From assembly GCF_036884655.1 (NCBI RefSeq), contig NC_088335.1, positions 47,767,501 through 47,831,500 of the forward strand: a stretch of 64,000 nt of DNA, read 5' to 3'. The notes under the pieces are model-generated. The model worked only from the letters and a program-made list of their open reading frames with translations, did no database searches and was not told the DNA's origin. Position 1 is the stretch's first letter. Every line of letters starts with the position of its first letter. The DNA comes from Musa acuminata AAA Group. Lineage: Eukaryota > Streptophyta > Magnoliopsida > Zingiberales > Musaceae. Positions 46,957 to 58,934 of the stretch are shown piece by piece. Made by a program: the position numbers and the translations under genes.

Positions 46957-48388
46957 TCAACAAAAAATTGCAGTGGATACGTTAGTGAAGGAGGCTCGCA
47001 GGGCTATTTTATCGCTCGTCTGCACGAAACCTGGACAAAGGAGGTTGAAGCAGCCTGTCGTCGTCCTCCCAGAGTCGGCCTGCTAGGTCAAACAGGTTTC
47101 AGGCATGCGAGGATCGACTGCAGCGCGGAAAACAAGGTGGAGGAAGACGATTTACCGCCCAGTACGCAAAGATCCTTGACGTCCTATTATTAGAAACACT
47201 AGGGTTTACCTATGAGCAGACAAACCGAAAAGAGAAAGATCAGAATAGGGTAAGACTTGGGGAATTCCATAAGCAGATCGACAAAAAGGATCACCATCCA
47301 TCCAGCTTCGATGTTATTGGAACGGTCGGTCGGCCGGTTCCTGAGCCAGATTTTTGCACTGGAGAACTCGGAATCTTGCTGCACCGACAGATTCCAGAGG
47401 TTGATGACAGCTTTGGCTCCGAGAATGTCGTCGCCAGTAGCAAGAAGACCACCATACTGAGCTCAGCAAACACTTCTTCCATAGTTTTGGATGGAAGGAG
47501 TGTTCAACAAGTGATGCCTTTGGACACGGACGACAGCATGTGAGTTTTCAGCTCCATAACCTAATGGTCCACTGTTGTTCAAACGAACCACCTGTCTCTT
47601 AACTCCAATCCATGGCTTCCTACCGTAGTTTTGGATCGAAGGAGCATTCAACAAGTGATGGCTTTGGACACGTACGATGGGTATGGTTCCACAGGGGAAG
47701 TTGACTCTTCTACCACACTAGAGTGAGTAAGCCATTTGTTGGGTTGGAAGAAGCCCCATCTCTTTCTTCTGAATGCTCATCATCGGGTCTCATCTTCAAC
47801 ACAGCTTTTCCTTGGATCATAATCAGATGTTTATGATCCAAGGAAAAGTTATGTTCTGTGAAAAAAAAGGGAATTATAAGATGTTTATGTATTTTCATTA
47901 TAAGTCGCATGCTTTGTGAAACAAATCTATTATCTTCCTAACAAAAGTTTCAATACATTTCTGAAAATTATAATTAAAAAAGCCAAGAACTCAAACCTTA
48001 ATGATATGACCTTTGGGTAGTGGATGATCCAAAGGTGGCTTCATGTAAATATCAACACAATCTATTATGTCACCATCTTCACTCTGCAGATTTGGACCAA
48101 CAGACAAATTAGTAATGTTAATTAATAGGTATATTTCTTATACAGTCTAAGCCTACATTTACAAAATATATTTTAGATCTTTGGAGCAAAGATTTTTCCT
48201 TCATTTATTCTCACAAAAACCCAAACATATACAAAGATCAACAAAAAACAAAGATGAAAACATAAACACCAGTAAAAATCTACAAAGAAGACCCATAAAT
48301 TAGTACAAATGGAAGTCAAAGCCAACCTTAATGCTCTTCACTGCAGGCTTATTGAGAAGTTTTAACTTCTCAATTAACAATTCATCTT
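46957..48388 (-). pseudogene. Neprosin-family gene relic (DUF239), truncated and frameshifted
   Basis: Neprosins are secreted plant proteins with an N-terminal activation peptide and a C-terminal peptidase domain. Minus-strand pieces: 48388-48327 (EKLKLLNKPAVKSIK), 48083-47997 (SEDGDIIDCVDIYMKPP, activation peptide), 47793-47295 (MRPDDEH..., CGTIPIVRVQ, ILGAKAVINLWN, NNIEAGWM), 47209-47156 (NPSVSNNRTSRIFAYWA) and 47079-46957 (GCFNLLCPGFVQTSDKIAL). All joins keep phase with normal GT-AG ends. Damage: an extra base at about 47,712 after TLVW creates TAG and shifts frame; a second in-frame TGA at 47,465-47,463 follows a partial internal duplication (HHLLN-PSIQNYGR twice); and the protein stops at 46,957, lacking the C-terminal third of the domain. 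No signal-peptide exon was found upstream. Probably dead, although splicing could in principle remove the duplicated stretch. Confidence 0.8.
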
Positions 48389-49489
48389 CTGCAAAACAAA
48401 CAAGAAGGAAATAATAAGAGGTGGAGAATATTAAATCTCAGTGGACTCTACGCCTGGAAGTCCATAAGACAGATCTATAACATGACAGGTGAGATTTTGG
48501 ATTGTGAAATAGATTCTTCCCTAATAAGAATGCCAATTAAACTATGGGAGAGCTGATTCTCATTTTTATAAATGATCAATTATTAAAAATAAAAAATAAA
48601 TTATGAAGATGAGTTTGGAACCAAGAATATTATAATAAATTGTCAAAATCCTTACCCGCTAAGCTAGCATGCAACTTCAACTGTTTTCAATGGTGAATAA
48701 AAAAAAATGATAAAACTTTTTTTTGGTAGATAATAGGAAATAGAGAAGCTTTTGTGATTTGAAAATAAGGCATGTATATAAAGTGTATAAGTGAGAATAA
48801 ATGAAGAATTGATTAGATTTGGCATTCATATATTATGCATTGAAGATTTAGTGTTCTTGGTCACATTAGATTCTAAGTGTGATTCTTTCCATAGTCATGT
48901 CTATCATCAGATAGATGATAGATTTCAATAAATGGACCATAATAAAGAATCCATAGTCCATCAAATGACAAAGCCTTCGGTTTGAGCCAGTTCGATTCCC
49001 ATGTATCGCATCAGTGAAAGTATAGTATAGGGTTATTAGGGGTAATAAATATATTAGAAAACAAACAGTGGTCAAATAGAAAGTTGATTAGTGATAAGAG
49101 ATCTGTAGGAATTGCAAGATGGAAACTATGTGATTCAATCAATATGTTTTTAGGTTTTTATAGCTGATTGAGCTGCCTCAGATTTCAGATGTCAGAGTTT
49201 GGGTTCATATGGATTAGAGAATAATGAAGTAAACAACAACTATGTTGTTTTCAAGTTGTAAATGCATGACAATCTGAGTGAATATATATATGTGAATGTA
49301 TCAGGATTTATGAGAGAGGACCAGGAAGTATACATAAATTGGAAATGCAAAAGAACACTTTCACTCAGAGAAGGAAGCAGATGACTGTCTGTAATTGGAA
49401 AATGAAAAGAAGATAAAAGATACAGTAGACAAGTTTCTTAGATGAAACTGATCAAAGGCCTTCTCATACTATTATTCTACTTTCCACTA

Positions 49490-49600
49490 AGAACTGGGAA
49501 TTGTCCAGGATCCTCGATAAAAGGAACTGAAATAGATCTTACCACAAGGTACTGGGAATTTTCCAGGATCCTCGATAGAAGGAACTGAAACAGATCTAAG
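49490..49600. repeat. ~62-bp tandem duplication
   Basis: ACTGGGAATT-TCCAGGATCC followed by TCGATA-AAGGAACTGAAA-AGATCT occurs twice (from about 49,493 and 49,552). Confidence 0.85.
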
Positions 49601-51195
49601 CACCCTGCGACCCAAATCACCACAGAATGATCCATGGTCACCTAGGCCTCCATAATGCTTATAGCATATAGTGTGGGAATAGAATATCATCATAATAGAT
49701 CAGGATACTGTTTGATTCATATATTGTCAGGAAAACAAAATACCTTCTTGACCAGTCCCTGAGCATCACCAGTATCTTTCTTGTCTTCCCATAACCTCTT
49801 CAGAACCCTGTTAAGACCATCATCAAATATAAAACAAATAACTAAGAATCTACATACACGGAGTCTAAAGTGGCAATGTAACCAAGCTAAACAATTTAAT
49901 TAAAACATCATTATTTACTTTCCTGATAGACAGCAGTTGCATTGACTCGAAATCCTAGTCAAATTTGACTTTCCTCACTTCAGAATTCATGGCAAGTAGC
50001 ACTTTTAGTTTTCCCTCCTTTAATTTCTTGTGCTCTTCCGGAGTCATTTCTTACACCAACCAGTGTAACAAGTCAATCAGATGCATCCATGTCATCAAAC
50101 AACAAAAAGGCAGGCCTTTTTTCCAAACAGAAAAAGAAACCCAACATGTAAAAGAATCTGAAGAGGAATTTCAACAGGCAAAAAAGATACATTATGTTTT
50201 TTGTGATTCCTTTTTGTTTAATCATACTTCCTCTCAGTGGTGGATTTTCACTTATATTCCTTTTTACATATAGATATCTAAATTGATAAAGGAATAATCT
50301 CACTCTAGTGAAGCAGCATATATAAGTAGATTCCACTCTATATCCGAACTGAAAGCTTGGATTAAAACTGAGTCATTTATGATATGGAAATACCAGTAAG
50401 GTCCTTCTATAGTAGAGCAAATGATCAACTGAAAGCCACTCACCTCAATGTCTGGCAAACCTTCAATTGCAACTATAGACCACATGCGGAAAAAAATAAC
50501 CATAATCTTGAGCATGAAAGTGATCAATTAGAATCTTAAATGGCTCCATGAGTCTGGTTTCTGTTTAGACTCAGTGGTTCTTTCATTCAGATTAACCTTC
50601 TCCATAGAGAATGGTTAGAGGTTGAGGTTCCATGAAGTTTAATTTGCTAACAGATCAGTAGCATACATAGTCAACTAAGAGACAAATTTGGGAAATTCTT
50701 CTGATGTGTTTATTCAATTGCCCAGTTATAGGAATATTAATTTTAGTGCTATTCTTTGTTTACAAGAGTCTAATTAACTGAAATGTGAACTTATTTTTCA
50801 TGAAAACAACAAATTTCTATGGTACCTACTTATCTCTCTTTCTCTCTGTGTCAAACAATTAAGCAATATTTCAACATATTTTGATTAAATTCTCTTGTTT
50901 GAGAATATCTGAGCCCACCTTACTAGCAAAATATCTGAGTAGAAGTGTTTCATCATAAATAAAAAGGACAAATAGATAATTCATAATCAAATGCATGTCA
51001 GAAGCATGGCCAACAGTTCCAATGTATCTCATCACAAATCATATAACAATACTTGGATATCTGAAGCAGATATGTACAAGAGTCCATGCAAGTAAGAACC
51101 CACAGAAACAGCACCCTCCAGAAAAAATTGCCAGAACACCTATTGCGCAACTGTCTCTTGAGCAGGTTTAAAGAGTATAAGAATACCATGGCTAG

Positions 51196-52900
51196 AAACT
51201 TCTAGCTACTATATAAAAAGCACATATCTATTACCTCATAACCAAATGTTTATTACATGTATGGCAGCTTTCTGAATCACACATGACCAGGAAGACATGC
51301 CGAAACCTTGATGCTGCAACAAGCATACATTTTGACCGGGTGAAATGGAGCACTTGCATATGCTATCGGTTTTACACCATGCAAGACCCTTTGGATCGGC
51401 CATGGGCATAAAAAAGAGCAAATTTAGATATCTTAATCCCCAAAAGACATCACATATGAAGGCTTACTGTGCTTTTGGTTTGACTAACTACGTGGACTTA
51501 ATTAACAGTAAGTCACTGAATCCTGTTCTCCGACAAAGAAATAGGCAAGAAGTCTGAGTATGATATATTTCCAAGGCCCTTCATGCAAACAACATTTTGT
51601 TGCTTAAAGAAATTTTCAAAGAAAGGGCTGTAAGTAAACTTTAGTATATGCCTGCTACGGAACTGAAATGGCACATTACGAGCTTTAAAGCAAGCCACCT
51701 AGTTCTCTCAAAGGCATAAATGAATATAGAGATATTTATCCATTTTTATGAAATGTGATGCACTTGAAAGAGTTAAAAGAGGCAATAGGTAATGCCCATC
51801 CACCCTCAGGAGCAAGAAGTTAAGTGCTGGAGTATGGTGCTTTCAACTTGTTCCTCGTAGTTCTACTTCTACACCATGCAAGGCCCTTTGGATCAGCCAC
51901 AGGCATAAAAGGAGCAAAGCTGGATATCTTAATGTGCCAAAAGGCATCACATATGAAAACTAATTGCATTTTTGGTTTTACTAACTAAGTGGAATTCGTT
52001 AGCCGCAAGTCACTGAATCCTATTCTCCGACAAAGAAATAGACAAGAAAGCCGAACGCAATAGATTTCCAAGGCCCTTATTGCAAGCAACATGTTGCTCA
52101 AAGAAATTTTCAAAGAAAGGGCTGTAAGAATACTTTAGTATATGCCTGCAACGGAACCAAAGTGGCACATTAAGAGCTTAAAAGCAAGCCACCAAGTTCT
52201 CTCAAAGGCAAAATTGAATATAGAGAAGATTTACCCATTTCGATGTAATGTAAAAAAAGGCAATAGATTACGACCATCACCTCAGGAGTAAGAAGTTTGG
52301 TGCTGGAATAAGGTGCTTTGAACTTGTTCAAGAATTGTCATTCTTAAAAACTTCTAGCTACCACACAACAATCATATAACATTGTCATTCTTAAAAGCTT
52401 CCAACTACCACACAACAACCATATATTACCTCATGACCAAATGTTTATTACATGTATGGCAGCTTTCTGAATCATACATGACCTGGAAGACATGCCAAAA
52501 CCTTGATGCTGCCACAAGCATACATTTTGGCCGGGTGAAATGGAGCACTTGCATATGCTCTTGGTTTTACACCATGCAAGACCCTTTGGATCGGCCATAA
52601 GCATAAATAAGAGCACATTAGATATATTAATGCATAAAAAGGCCTCATATTTGCAGACAAATTGTACTTTTGGTTTGTCCACCCAAATTCTATTTCCCAA
52701 CAAAGAAATATGAAAAAAATCTGAAAGCATAAGATTTCCAAGGCCCTTCTTGCAAGCAACGTTTGTTGCTTAAAGAAATTTTCAAAGAAAGGGCCGTAAG
52801 TATACTTTAATATATGCCTGCAACGGAACCAAAGTGGTACATTAAGAGCTTTATCGCAAGCCACCTAGTTCTCTCAAAGGCAAAAATGATATAGAGAATG
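51196..52900. repeat. Three direct copies of a ~0.4-0.5-kb unit
   Basis: Landmarks ATGTTTATTACATGTATGGC, GCATACATTTTG-CCGGGTG, CAAG-CCCTTTGGATC-GCCA, TCTCCGACAAAGAAATAG, CCAAGGCCCTT and GAAATTTTCAAAGAAAGGGC recur. CCCTTTGGATC lies near 51,385, 51,882 and 52,581. The middle copy lacks the first part. Copies are clearly diverged. No domain is recognised in any frame. Confidence 0.9.
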
Positions 52901-53215
52901 TTTGCCCAATTTAATGTAACATGATGCAATTGAAAGAGTTCAAAAAAAAAAAGGCAATAAGTCTTCAGCTTGTTCTGAAGATGGTGAAATAACGTGTATC
53001 TAATTTGTTCTGCAAGATCCTTCCCATGTCATTTAGATTGTCGAACCACCGCAATCATCATGGACAAAAAAAAAGACTTCATTGTGACTTAACTTCAAGA
53101 ATCATCCAACCAAATTGCCCATTGTCTCTTTCTTCTATAAGAAAGACCAAGTAATTACACCTTAAAGTATATATGATATACCCATAGAGTCAAAGAGGAC
53201 AGAATAGGGTGGTAC

Positions 53216-53635
53216 CTTGACCTAAGGTGGTTCCTTTCCTTCGGTCTCGTTTGCTGAGGCCCCCTTGCGATTGTTGTTATTGCTCATCTTCCTTCTCGTC
53301 ATTCTTTGCATCACCGCTCTCAAAATCAATATTCAAGACCGCTCCAGCACGAGAAGGTGGTGCGACAATGCTTCTGATACACACGAATAATTGTCTTGAT
53401 TTAGACACAAATCTAGCTAGGAAACTTAATAAAGATCACATTTTTCAGTTGAAGACGGTTCTGATACTAAGTAATCTAACCGGAGAGAAAAGAACCTGGT
53501 CGCCGGCGGAGTGCCTGTAGGACCGGGTATCTTCTTGGCAGCGTCCCTCTGCTATTGAGCGGCTATGAAATGAGAAGGTTCGTCGTCGTTGTCTTCGTCG
53601 GCTGAGAGATCGAACGGGTCAGTAACTTGGATCAT
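53216..53635 (-). pseudogene. 5' part of a probable RGG/HABP4-type RNA-binding protein gene, with nonsense changes
   Basis: From the ATG at 53,635 the frame reads TDPFDLSADEDNDDEPSHFIAAQ, much like the N-terminus NPFDLLGDDxxDDPSQLIAAQ of plant RGG-repeat nuclear RNA-binding proteins (recalled, not aligned). A TAG follows at 53,554-53,552 where a Gln codon is expected (Gln-stop-Gln), then RDAAKKIPGPTGTPPAT to a donor at 53,496. A second possible exon, 53,373-53,216, reads APPSRAGAVLNIDFESGD and KNDEKEDEQ, then TAA, again in a Gln run. Both stops are one C-to-T change from Gln. The RGG-rich body was not found downstream. Family assignment is tentative. Confidence 0.45.
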
Positions 53636-53729
53636 TCGATCGAGACGGAGGAATCATAGGGCAGAGATAAGAATCCTGCGGCGGCGGCGGCGACCGAACC
53701 CTACTTGGCTTTCTACTCACCGGAGTCGG

Positions 53730-53737
53730 TATATATA
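53730..53737 (-). promoter_or_regulatory. TATA box for the 53.6-kb relic
   Basis: CTATATATAC on the minus strand, about 95-100 bp upstream of the ATG at 53,635. This suggests that the promoter of the broken gene is still present. Confidence 0.45.
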
Positions 53738-54264
53738 GCGAAATGACTACACGTTGTATCCCTACCAAATAGCATGTCGATTAGGGTATTGTATTTTAAG
53801 TCATCAAAATTTCCTACCTACATCCGACGGTCCTATCGAGATCATGCGAATCATGTTTGCGATGATCCTGACCGTTGATATATGAAACTAATAATGTGTA
53901 ATAATAATAGTATAATTTATCAAATAAAAATAACAAAAAATAATCGAATAAATTCGATATTATTTTCTTATTTTTATTTGATGTTAATAAAATAATATCA
54001 AATAAAAATAATAAAATGATATCAAATTAATTAAATAAAACATGAATTAGATAGACATAATATAATATTTCAAATCATTTCATTTGTTGTGGTCATCCGA
54101 AAATTTGCATTCGCAAAAAGCATCTATATAGAAACAAACATTCAAATGAAGACAAATTAAATGTAAATCGAACATTTAGTGTTTATGGGCACTGAAACTC
54201 CTATTTACGATTACAAGTAATCAAACATTTTGATTGATTTGTTGGATTTACAAAAATCTTATTA

Positions 54265-54510
54265 ATCTTATGCCATATTATCTGTCTTTCATGTTGAAAT
54301 GAGAAGAGAGAGAGAGAGAGAGAGAGAGAAATGTTCTTCAGCACCAATCCGATACGACAAAAGTTGATTTAAGATCATACCAACAACCACATTTGTCTAC
54401 AAATCTTATGCCATATTATCTGTCTTCCATGTTGAGATGAGAGAGAGAGAGAGAGAGAGAGAGATGTTCTTCAGCACCAATTCGATACCACAAAAGTCGA
54501 CAGATTTGGA
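54265..54510. repeat. 139-bp tandem duplication carrying (GA)n
   Basis: ATCTTATGCCATATTATCTG begins at 54,265 and 54,404. Each is followed by CATGTTGA-ATGAGA, a GA run, then GTTCTTCAGCACCAAT-CGATAC. The GA arrays differ slightly in length. Confidence 0.95.
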
Positions 54511-55680
54511 TGTGTAGATCTGTGTTAGTAGAAGAATATCGATAGAATATTAGGTTTTGGAATCATGTGCTAATCGAGTCGATGCCTAAAAATACCTAAT
54601 CGAATATATTTGAATGTGGGATCAACTTTTAACAAAGATAATTCATGATGATGAGAAAACAACAAAGAAAACATCGGATACTTTTTTGTGATAGTTATCA
54701 CATTGAGATATATATTTTATTCATTTATTTATTTTTTTCAAGATTCTATTTTCAGTAGTCTTACTTTTGTTTAGCACGTCAAAGATTCAGGTCTTGCATC
54801 CAAGTTTGTTATTAGAACAAATAAAAGATTCCATAGGTAACCCTATGAAAGATTGTATCGAACACTTATGCGATAAAGACCCATCTGATTATGAAGTTAG
54901 TAAAGATTCAAAAGATTCGAAAATAGAAATATATAGTTTCTTAGATATGTCTAAGGATTTTTTTAAGGTGAGATTGAGATGATTACATAAAATTATCGAT
55001 CATTATTTAATTATGAAAACATACATCAAATCGTTGAATATTATGATTATAAAATGATGATCGATGTTAGTGTTGATGTGAAAGATTCTCATCTAACATG
55101 TCGGGAAAGATGAGCATCCTTCTTGTTGGTACTAATTGAACGTCAAGTCCACAAGGTGATGTGTGATCGATTTTTCCATATGTCACTTTTTATTATCGAG
55201 GAGATTAAATTATTTTCAAAATTAAATTTGTCGAGAACGATTTAAGAGAATAATTGAAAATAAGAGATATATTAACTAATAACTTTTATTTATTATAATT
55301 ACTTAATAATCTCTCAAAGCCTATAATTTTCCATTGATTTCATTCTCTTGAATTTTTAATATATTATATTTATTTTTATTTCTAAAAAATCAAATCAAAT
55401 CAAAATTCTAACTTTAGTAAAAGGATTGGCTTCTGACTTTAGTAAAAAAATAGACTTATTATCTAAATTTAAATTTCAGTGACTCATTTATAATTTGAAT
55501 GTGTCGGGAATCAAATAAGGATGTGTTAGAATCAAGCTAATCGAAGTTAACATACATCATATTTACCACTAACTCAATTCAAAAGTTTAATTTGTTAGAT
55601 TATTTATTCACTTTAATTTGATTCTTAAGTTCTTACATATATCGATTAACCCGATATATATAGTCTAACTCTTTCAAATG

Positions 55681-55760
55681 AATATGAGCCGAATATCTTT
55701 TCTTTTTATCAATGTGTGTGAATATGAGCCGAATATCTTTTCTTTTTATCAATGTGTGTG
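55681..55760. repeat. Perfect 40-bp tandem duplication
   Basis: AATATGAGCCGAATATC through AATGTGTGTG occurs twice with no mismatch (55,681-55,720 and 55,721-55,760). Confidence 0.97.
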
Positions 55761-56082
55761 AATATTATATTATGTTTTGATGATAATTTAAGGTATAGAA
55801 CAAATGAAAGGGTCAATTAGAATTATACTTGGATTGGTCATATTTAGTGATACGAGAAGAAAAAGATTTTAATCGAGTTCGATTTTTTGTATTCTCTCTG
55901 ATGCTCCACCATAAAAGAAAAAGAAATCTTTATTTTTCTATGATCTAATACGATACATCTTCTTCTTTTTATTCATGCATTAATACATAATCAATCCAAA
56001 ATCAAAATGCCATTTCATGATCGATCCAACCGAAAGCTAATCTAACCCCAAACGTGCCACATTGTCACCACCATAATACATT

Positions 56083-56200
56083 ATATATATATGTATATAT
56101 ATATATATGTATGTATATATATATATATGTATGTACATATATATATATATATGTATGTATATATATTTATATATATATGTATGTATATATATTTATATAT
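56083..56200. repeat. Interrupted (TA)n/TATG microsatellite
   Basis: Alternating TA runs and ATGTATG interruptions, with one ATTT interruption repeated. Confidence 0.9.
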
Positions 56201-57559
56201 GCCTAATTAAATAAAAGAACAAACAGTTTGTATTCGATGGGGTCGGGCATTATGTTAGTCTTCTAACACGATTTGCACCCTAATTAGCCCAACAGTTCAA
56301 CACGTCACACAATCTTATCCCTTTCATCGATCTTGGATAGTCATTAATGGTACGTCAGTCTTTTCATTTCTCTTCTCTCTCTACGATGATGAAGATGACA
56401 CTACGATGCACAGTCTAATATGGCGTTGTCATCTTGAATTGACTCCTCAGTGGAACTGAAAACACGTATGTCCACGCCCATCAACTCAAAAAAGAAAAGA
56501 GAGAAAAGCATGCAAACGACATAAAGGTGGCCACTCGCAGTTGGATGTGGCATCACACACCGAAGAACATTTGACGAGGGCTTGAATGCTCGAGACACGT
56601 TTAAAGCTTAAGTTAGCGAATCTTTTTCATTTTTAGGCTTTAAATTTCACCCATAATTTTTTTTTCTGATGTCATGTGATGGGTCACTTATCTGCAACCT
56701 TTGATTACCAAACTTATTTCATTTTAGCTTAATATTTTTGTTCTCATTTTATTCATCTAAATTATTTTTTTTTGGATATTTCATCGAAAAAAAATCTCTA
56801 TTCTTGATTGTTTATCGGATTGTGACTGACGATTGTCGTACACCAACAATACTATCGTCAATGGATTATTCGTTACTTTTGTTTGCTTGTACATACGTTT
56901 GATATGTTTGATAATATATTTTGCTTTACTTTATTTTTATATGTTTTTGTTTGAAAAATATGAACTGTAACTGTTTGCATGGTTATAAAACAATCGCTCA
57001 TCAAAATGAGTAAAAATATCTAAGAATGACCTAATTTTTATGTGTCATAACTTATTTTCTTTAAAATATGATACAAAACATTAGTCATCTCAGAATGGTG
57101 GCATAGGATTGGATGTGCATTGAGGTAATATTAAGTATTGATTAGATTCACAAGTTCACATATTAATTCTATAAAAACTTATCAAAGTATCGGACACCAC
57201 TCACTTAAAGGAAAGGATATTAATAATTAAACATACGAGTATGCGTGACGCGCTCTATTTTTATTCATTTTTTAGTATCGTGCCCTAAGCTATTCTAAGA
57301 AAGTATATGACAATCTTTCTTTTACTTTAGATTTTTGGTCTCATCATTTTATTTAAGATTTTAATGGAAAAAGGAATATAGAATTTTGACATAATTTAAA
57401 TATCGAGTAAATCATGATAATGAGAAAAAAATATGTCCCCAAATGTTACTAAATCCTCTCTATAACATGGTGATGATTAGGATTTACATATGACGAAAGA
57501 AAATAGCAGGAAGTTGTATCAATATTATTTGTGTAAATTTTAATAGAAAGACTATAGGA

Positions 57560-58330
57560 TGATTTCCTTCAAAAAGTCTCTTTTTTTTTATTTTTTGTCA
57601 GAAAGTTTTCTTGTTTTCCATTTTTCTAGATGGTGCCTCTATTTGCTATAATTATGTAAATATCATTCCTTTCCGTTTTTTGTTCGTCGTCTCTATCACT
57701 TTCGTCTCATTGGTGTCGTCCACTCATCACCTCTATCACCTTTGCTTCCTATTTCCACTGTGAGGACTTATGCCTCTATGTGATGCCTTCCTGATCCATT
57801 ACACATGTTGTCTTTATTTACTGGTTACATAATATCACTTTTGTCCCTTTCCTACCCTTCACACATTGTTCATCGCCACAAGGATTTTCTCATTCCAGTC
57901 ACCTCTTCCTTTATGGGTCTTTTCTTGTCCGTTGTGCCCATCACATCCACGATTTTTTTTCTCTATGGGGTGAAAGTGATGGGCATGACATACTGGTGAG
58001 GGCCTACAAACACAGAGGTGATAGGTACGACATGGAGGCAACAAGCACAATGAGTAAAATATGGATAGAGGTGGCACAATGAGAGTAGGGGGAAGGGCAT
58101 CACTGCGATAGGAGCATGATACGAAGATGACAAATGCATTACACATGCGTTATGTCTCATAACGGGAGTAGAAGGTGACGAGTGAACGATGTCCGTGAGG
58201 CAAAGGTGATGAACAAAGAAGACGAAGGGAAGGATATTTATGAAAATATAATAAATAAATATATTATTGGAGAATAAAATAAAAATAAATAATGCTTTCT
58301 AGAAAAAAAAATTATTTTTTCAAGAAACAT
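57560..58330. mobile_element. Candidate inverted-repeat element
   Basis: The left side (TTCAAAAAGTCTCTTTTTTTTTATTTTTT ... AATATCATTCCTTTCCG-TTTTTGTTCGTCG) is roughly the reverse complement of the right side (GAACAAAGAAGACGAAGGGAAGGATATTTAT ... AAAAAAAAATTATTTTTTCAAG). The interior has CATCACC/GGTGATG words in both orientations, with only short frames. Likely a foldback or MITE-type element; ends are approximate. Confidence 0.5.
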
Positions 58331-58654
58331 CCAAGAATAGACTCTCAAAATGTGATAATCGTGGAACAAGTATTTTATTTTTATACAATTCATGTACCTT
58401 CTAAATATCAACTTGCATAGATTCAACATGTAGCTATGCACTTTCGCGTGGGAAGTACATCTCATCTCCGTCTCCTTTTAAGCTTTGTTTATTCATGGAG
58501 AACAAAAAAGGCAAAAAAAAGAAAGGGTGAATACAGGACAGAACACTGACTGACATGGGAAATCGTGGCGAGCACTGCGAGTTTTCTGGGAATGGGTGGA
58601 CGGCCGTAAGCGTGCATGAACACAGTGTGGACTGGCAGATGCCGTTGATCCCGA

Positions 58655-58775
58655 TCTGTTTGCAGGTGAAGTGAATGAAATGAAAGCCTCGGAACTCTCT
58701 CGCTCTTCTCTCGATCTGCCTGCTAGTGAAGTGAATGAAATGAAAGCCTCGGAACTCTCTCTCTCTCTCTTCTCT
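58655..58775. repeat. 60-bp tandem duplication
   Basis: GTGAAGTGAATGAAATGAAA followed by GCCTCGGAACTCTCTC starts at 58,666 and 58,726, with diverged GATCTG-TGC-AG before each. Confidence 0.9.
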
Positions 58776-58843
58776 CTCCGTGTCGGCTTATGGGCACTTC
58801 CAACCTCACCACAGTTACCACAAGGAGGGTGTAAGAGTCATGT

Positions 58844-58880
58844 GAGAAGAAGAAGAAGAAGAAGAAGAAGAAGAAGAAGA
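58844..58880. repeat. (GAA)n trinucleotide repeat
   Basis: About 12 GAA units, upstream of no identified gene. Confidence 0.95.
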
Positions 58881-58934
58881 GCCGTTCAATCATTCAGTTC
58901 TCATCTGAAGAAGAGGATGAGGAAGTGGTAGAAT

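Larger units (their letters stand above)
48390..53200. other. Repeat-rich region with unassigned exon-like pieces
   Basis: No complete gene recognised. A minus-strand segment at 49,803-49,742 reads VLKRLWEDKKDTGDAQGLVKK between an AACAG acceptor and a GTATTT donor. Another at ~49,690-49,545 reads FCGDLGRRVLRSVSVPSIED. Both could be real exons, but I cannot name the protein. The missing first exon of the neprosin relic may also lie here. The remainder is AT-rich or repeat. Confidence 0.35.
53760..57555. other. AT-rich intergenic DNA
   Basis: No gene recognised. Contains the duplications and microsatellites listed separately. The 71-codon plus frame at 54,767-54,982 starts at TTG, lacks a domain and is not called. 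Confidence 0.6.

Noticed and set aside
47047..47544. Plus-strand frame open for about 165 codons opposite the neprosin relic
   Set aside because: No ATG and no recognisable protein; the minus strand reads clear neprosin motifs across the same interval.
54767..54982. 71-codon plus-strand frame rich in K, D and S
   Set aside because: Starts at TTG, no domain, AT-rich intergenic setting.
58671..58931. 86-codon frame with a poly-Arg run
   Set aside because: Created by a 60-bp duplication and a GAA microsatellite.
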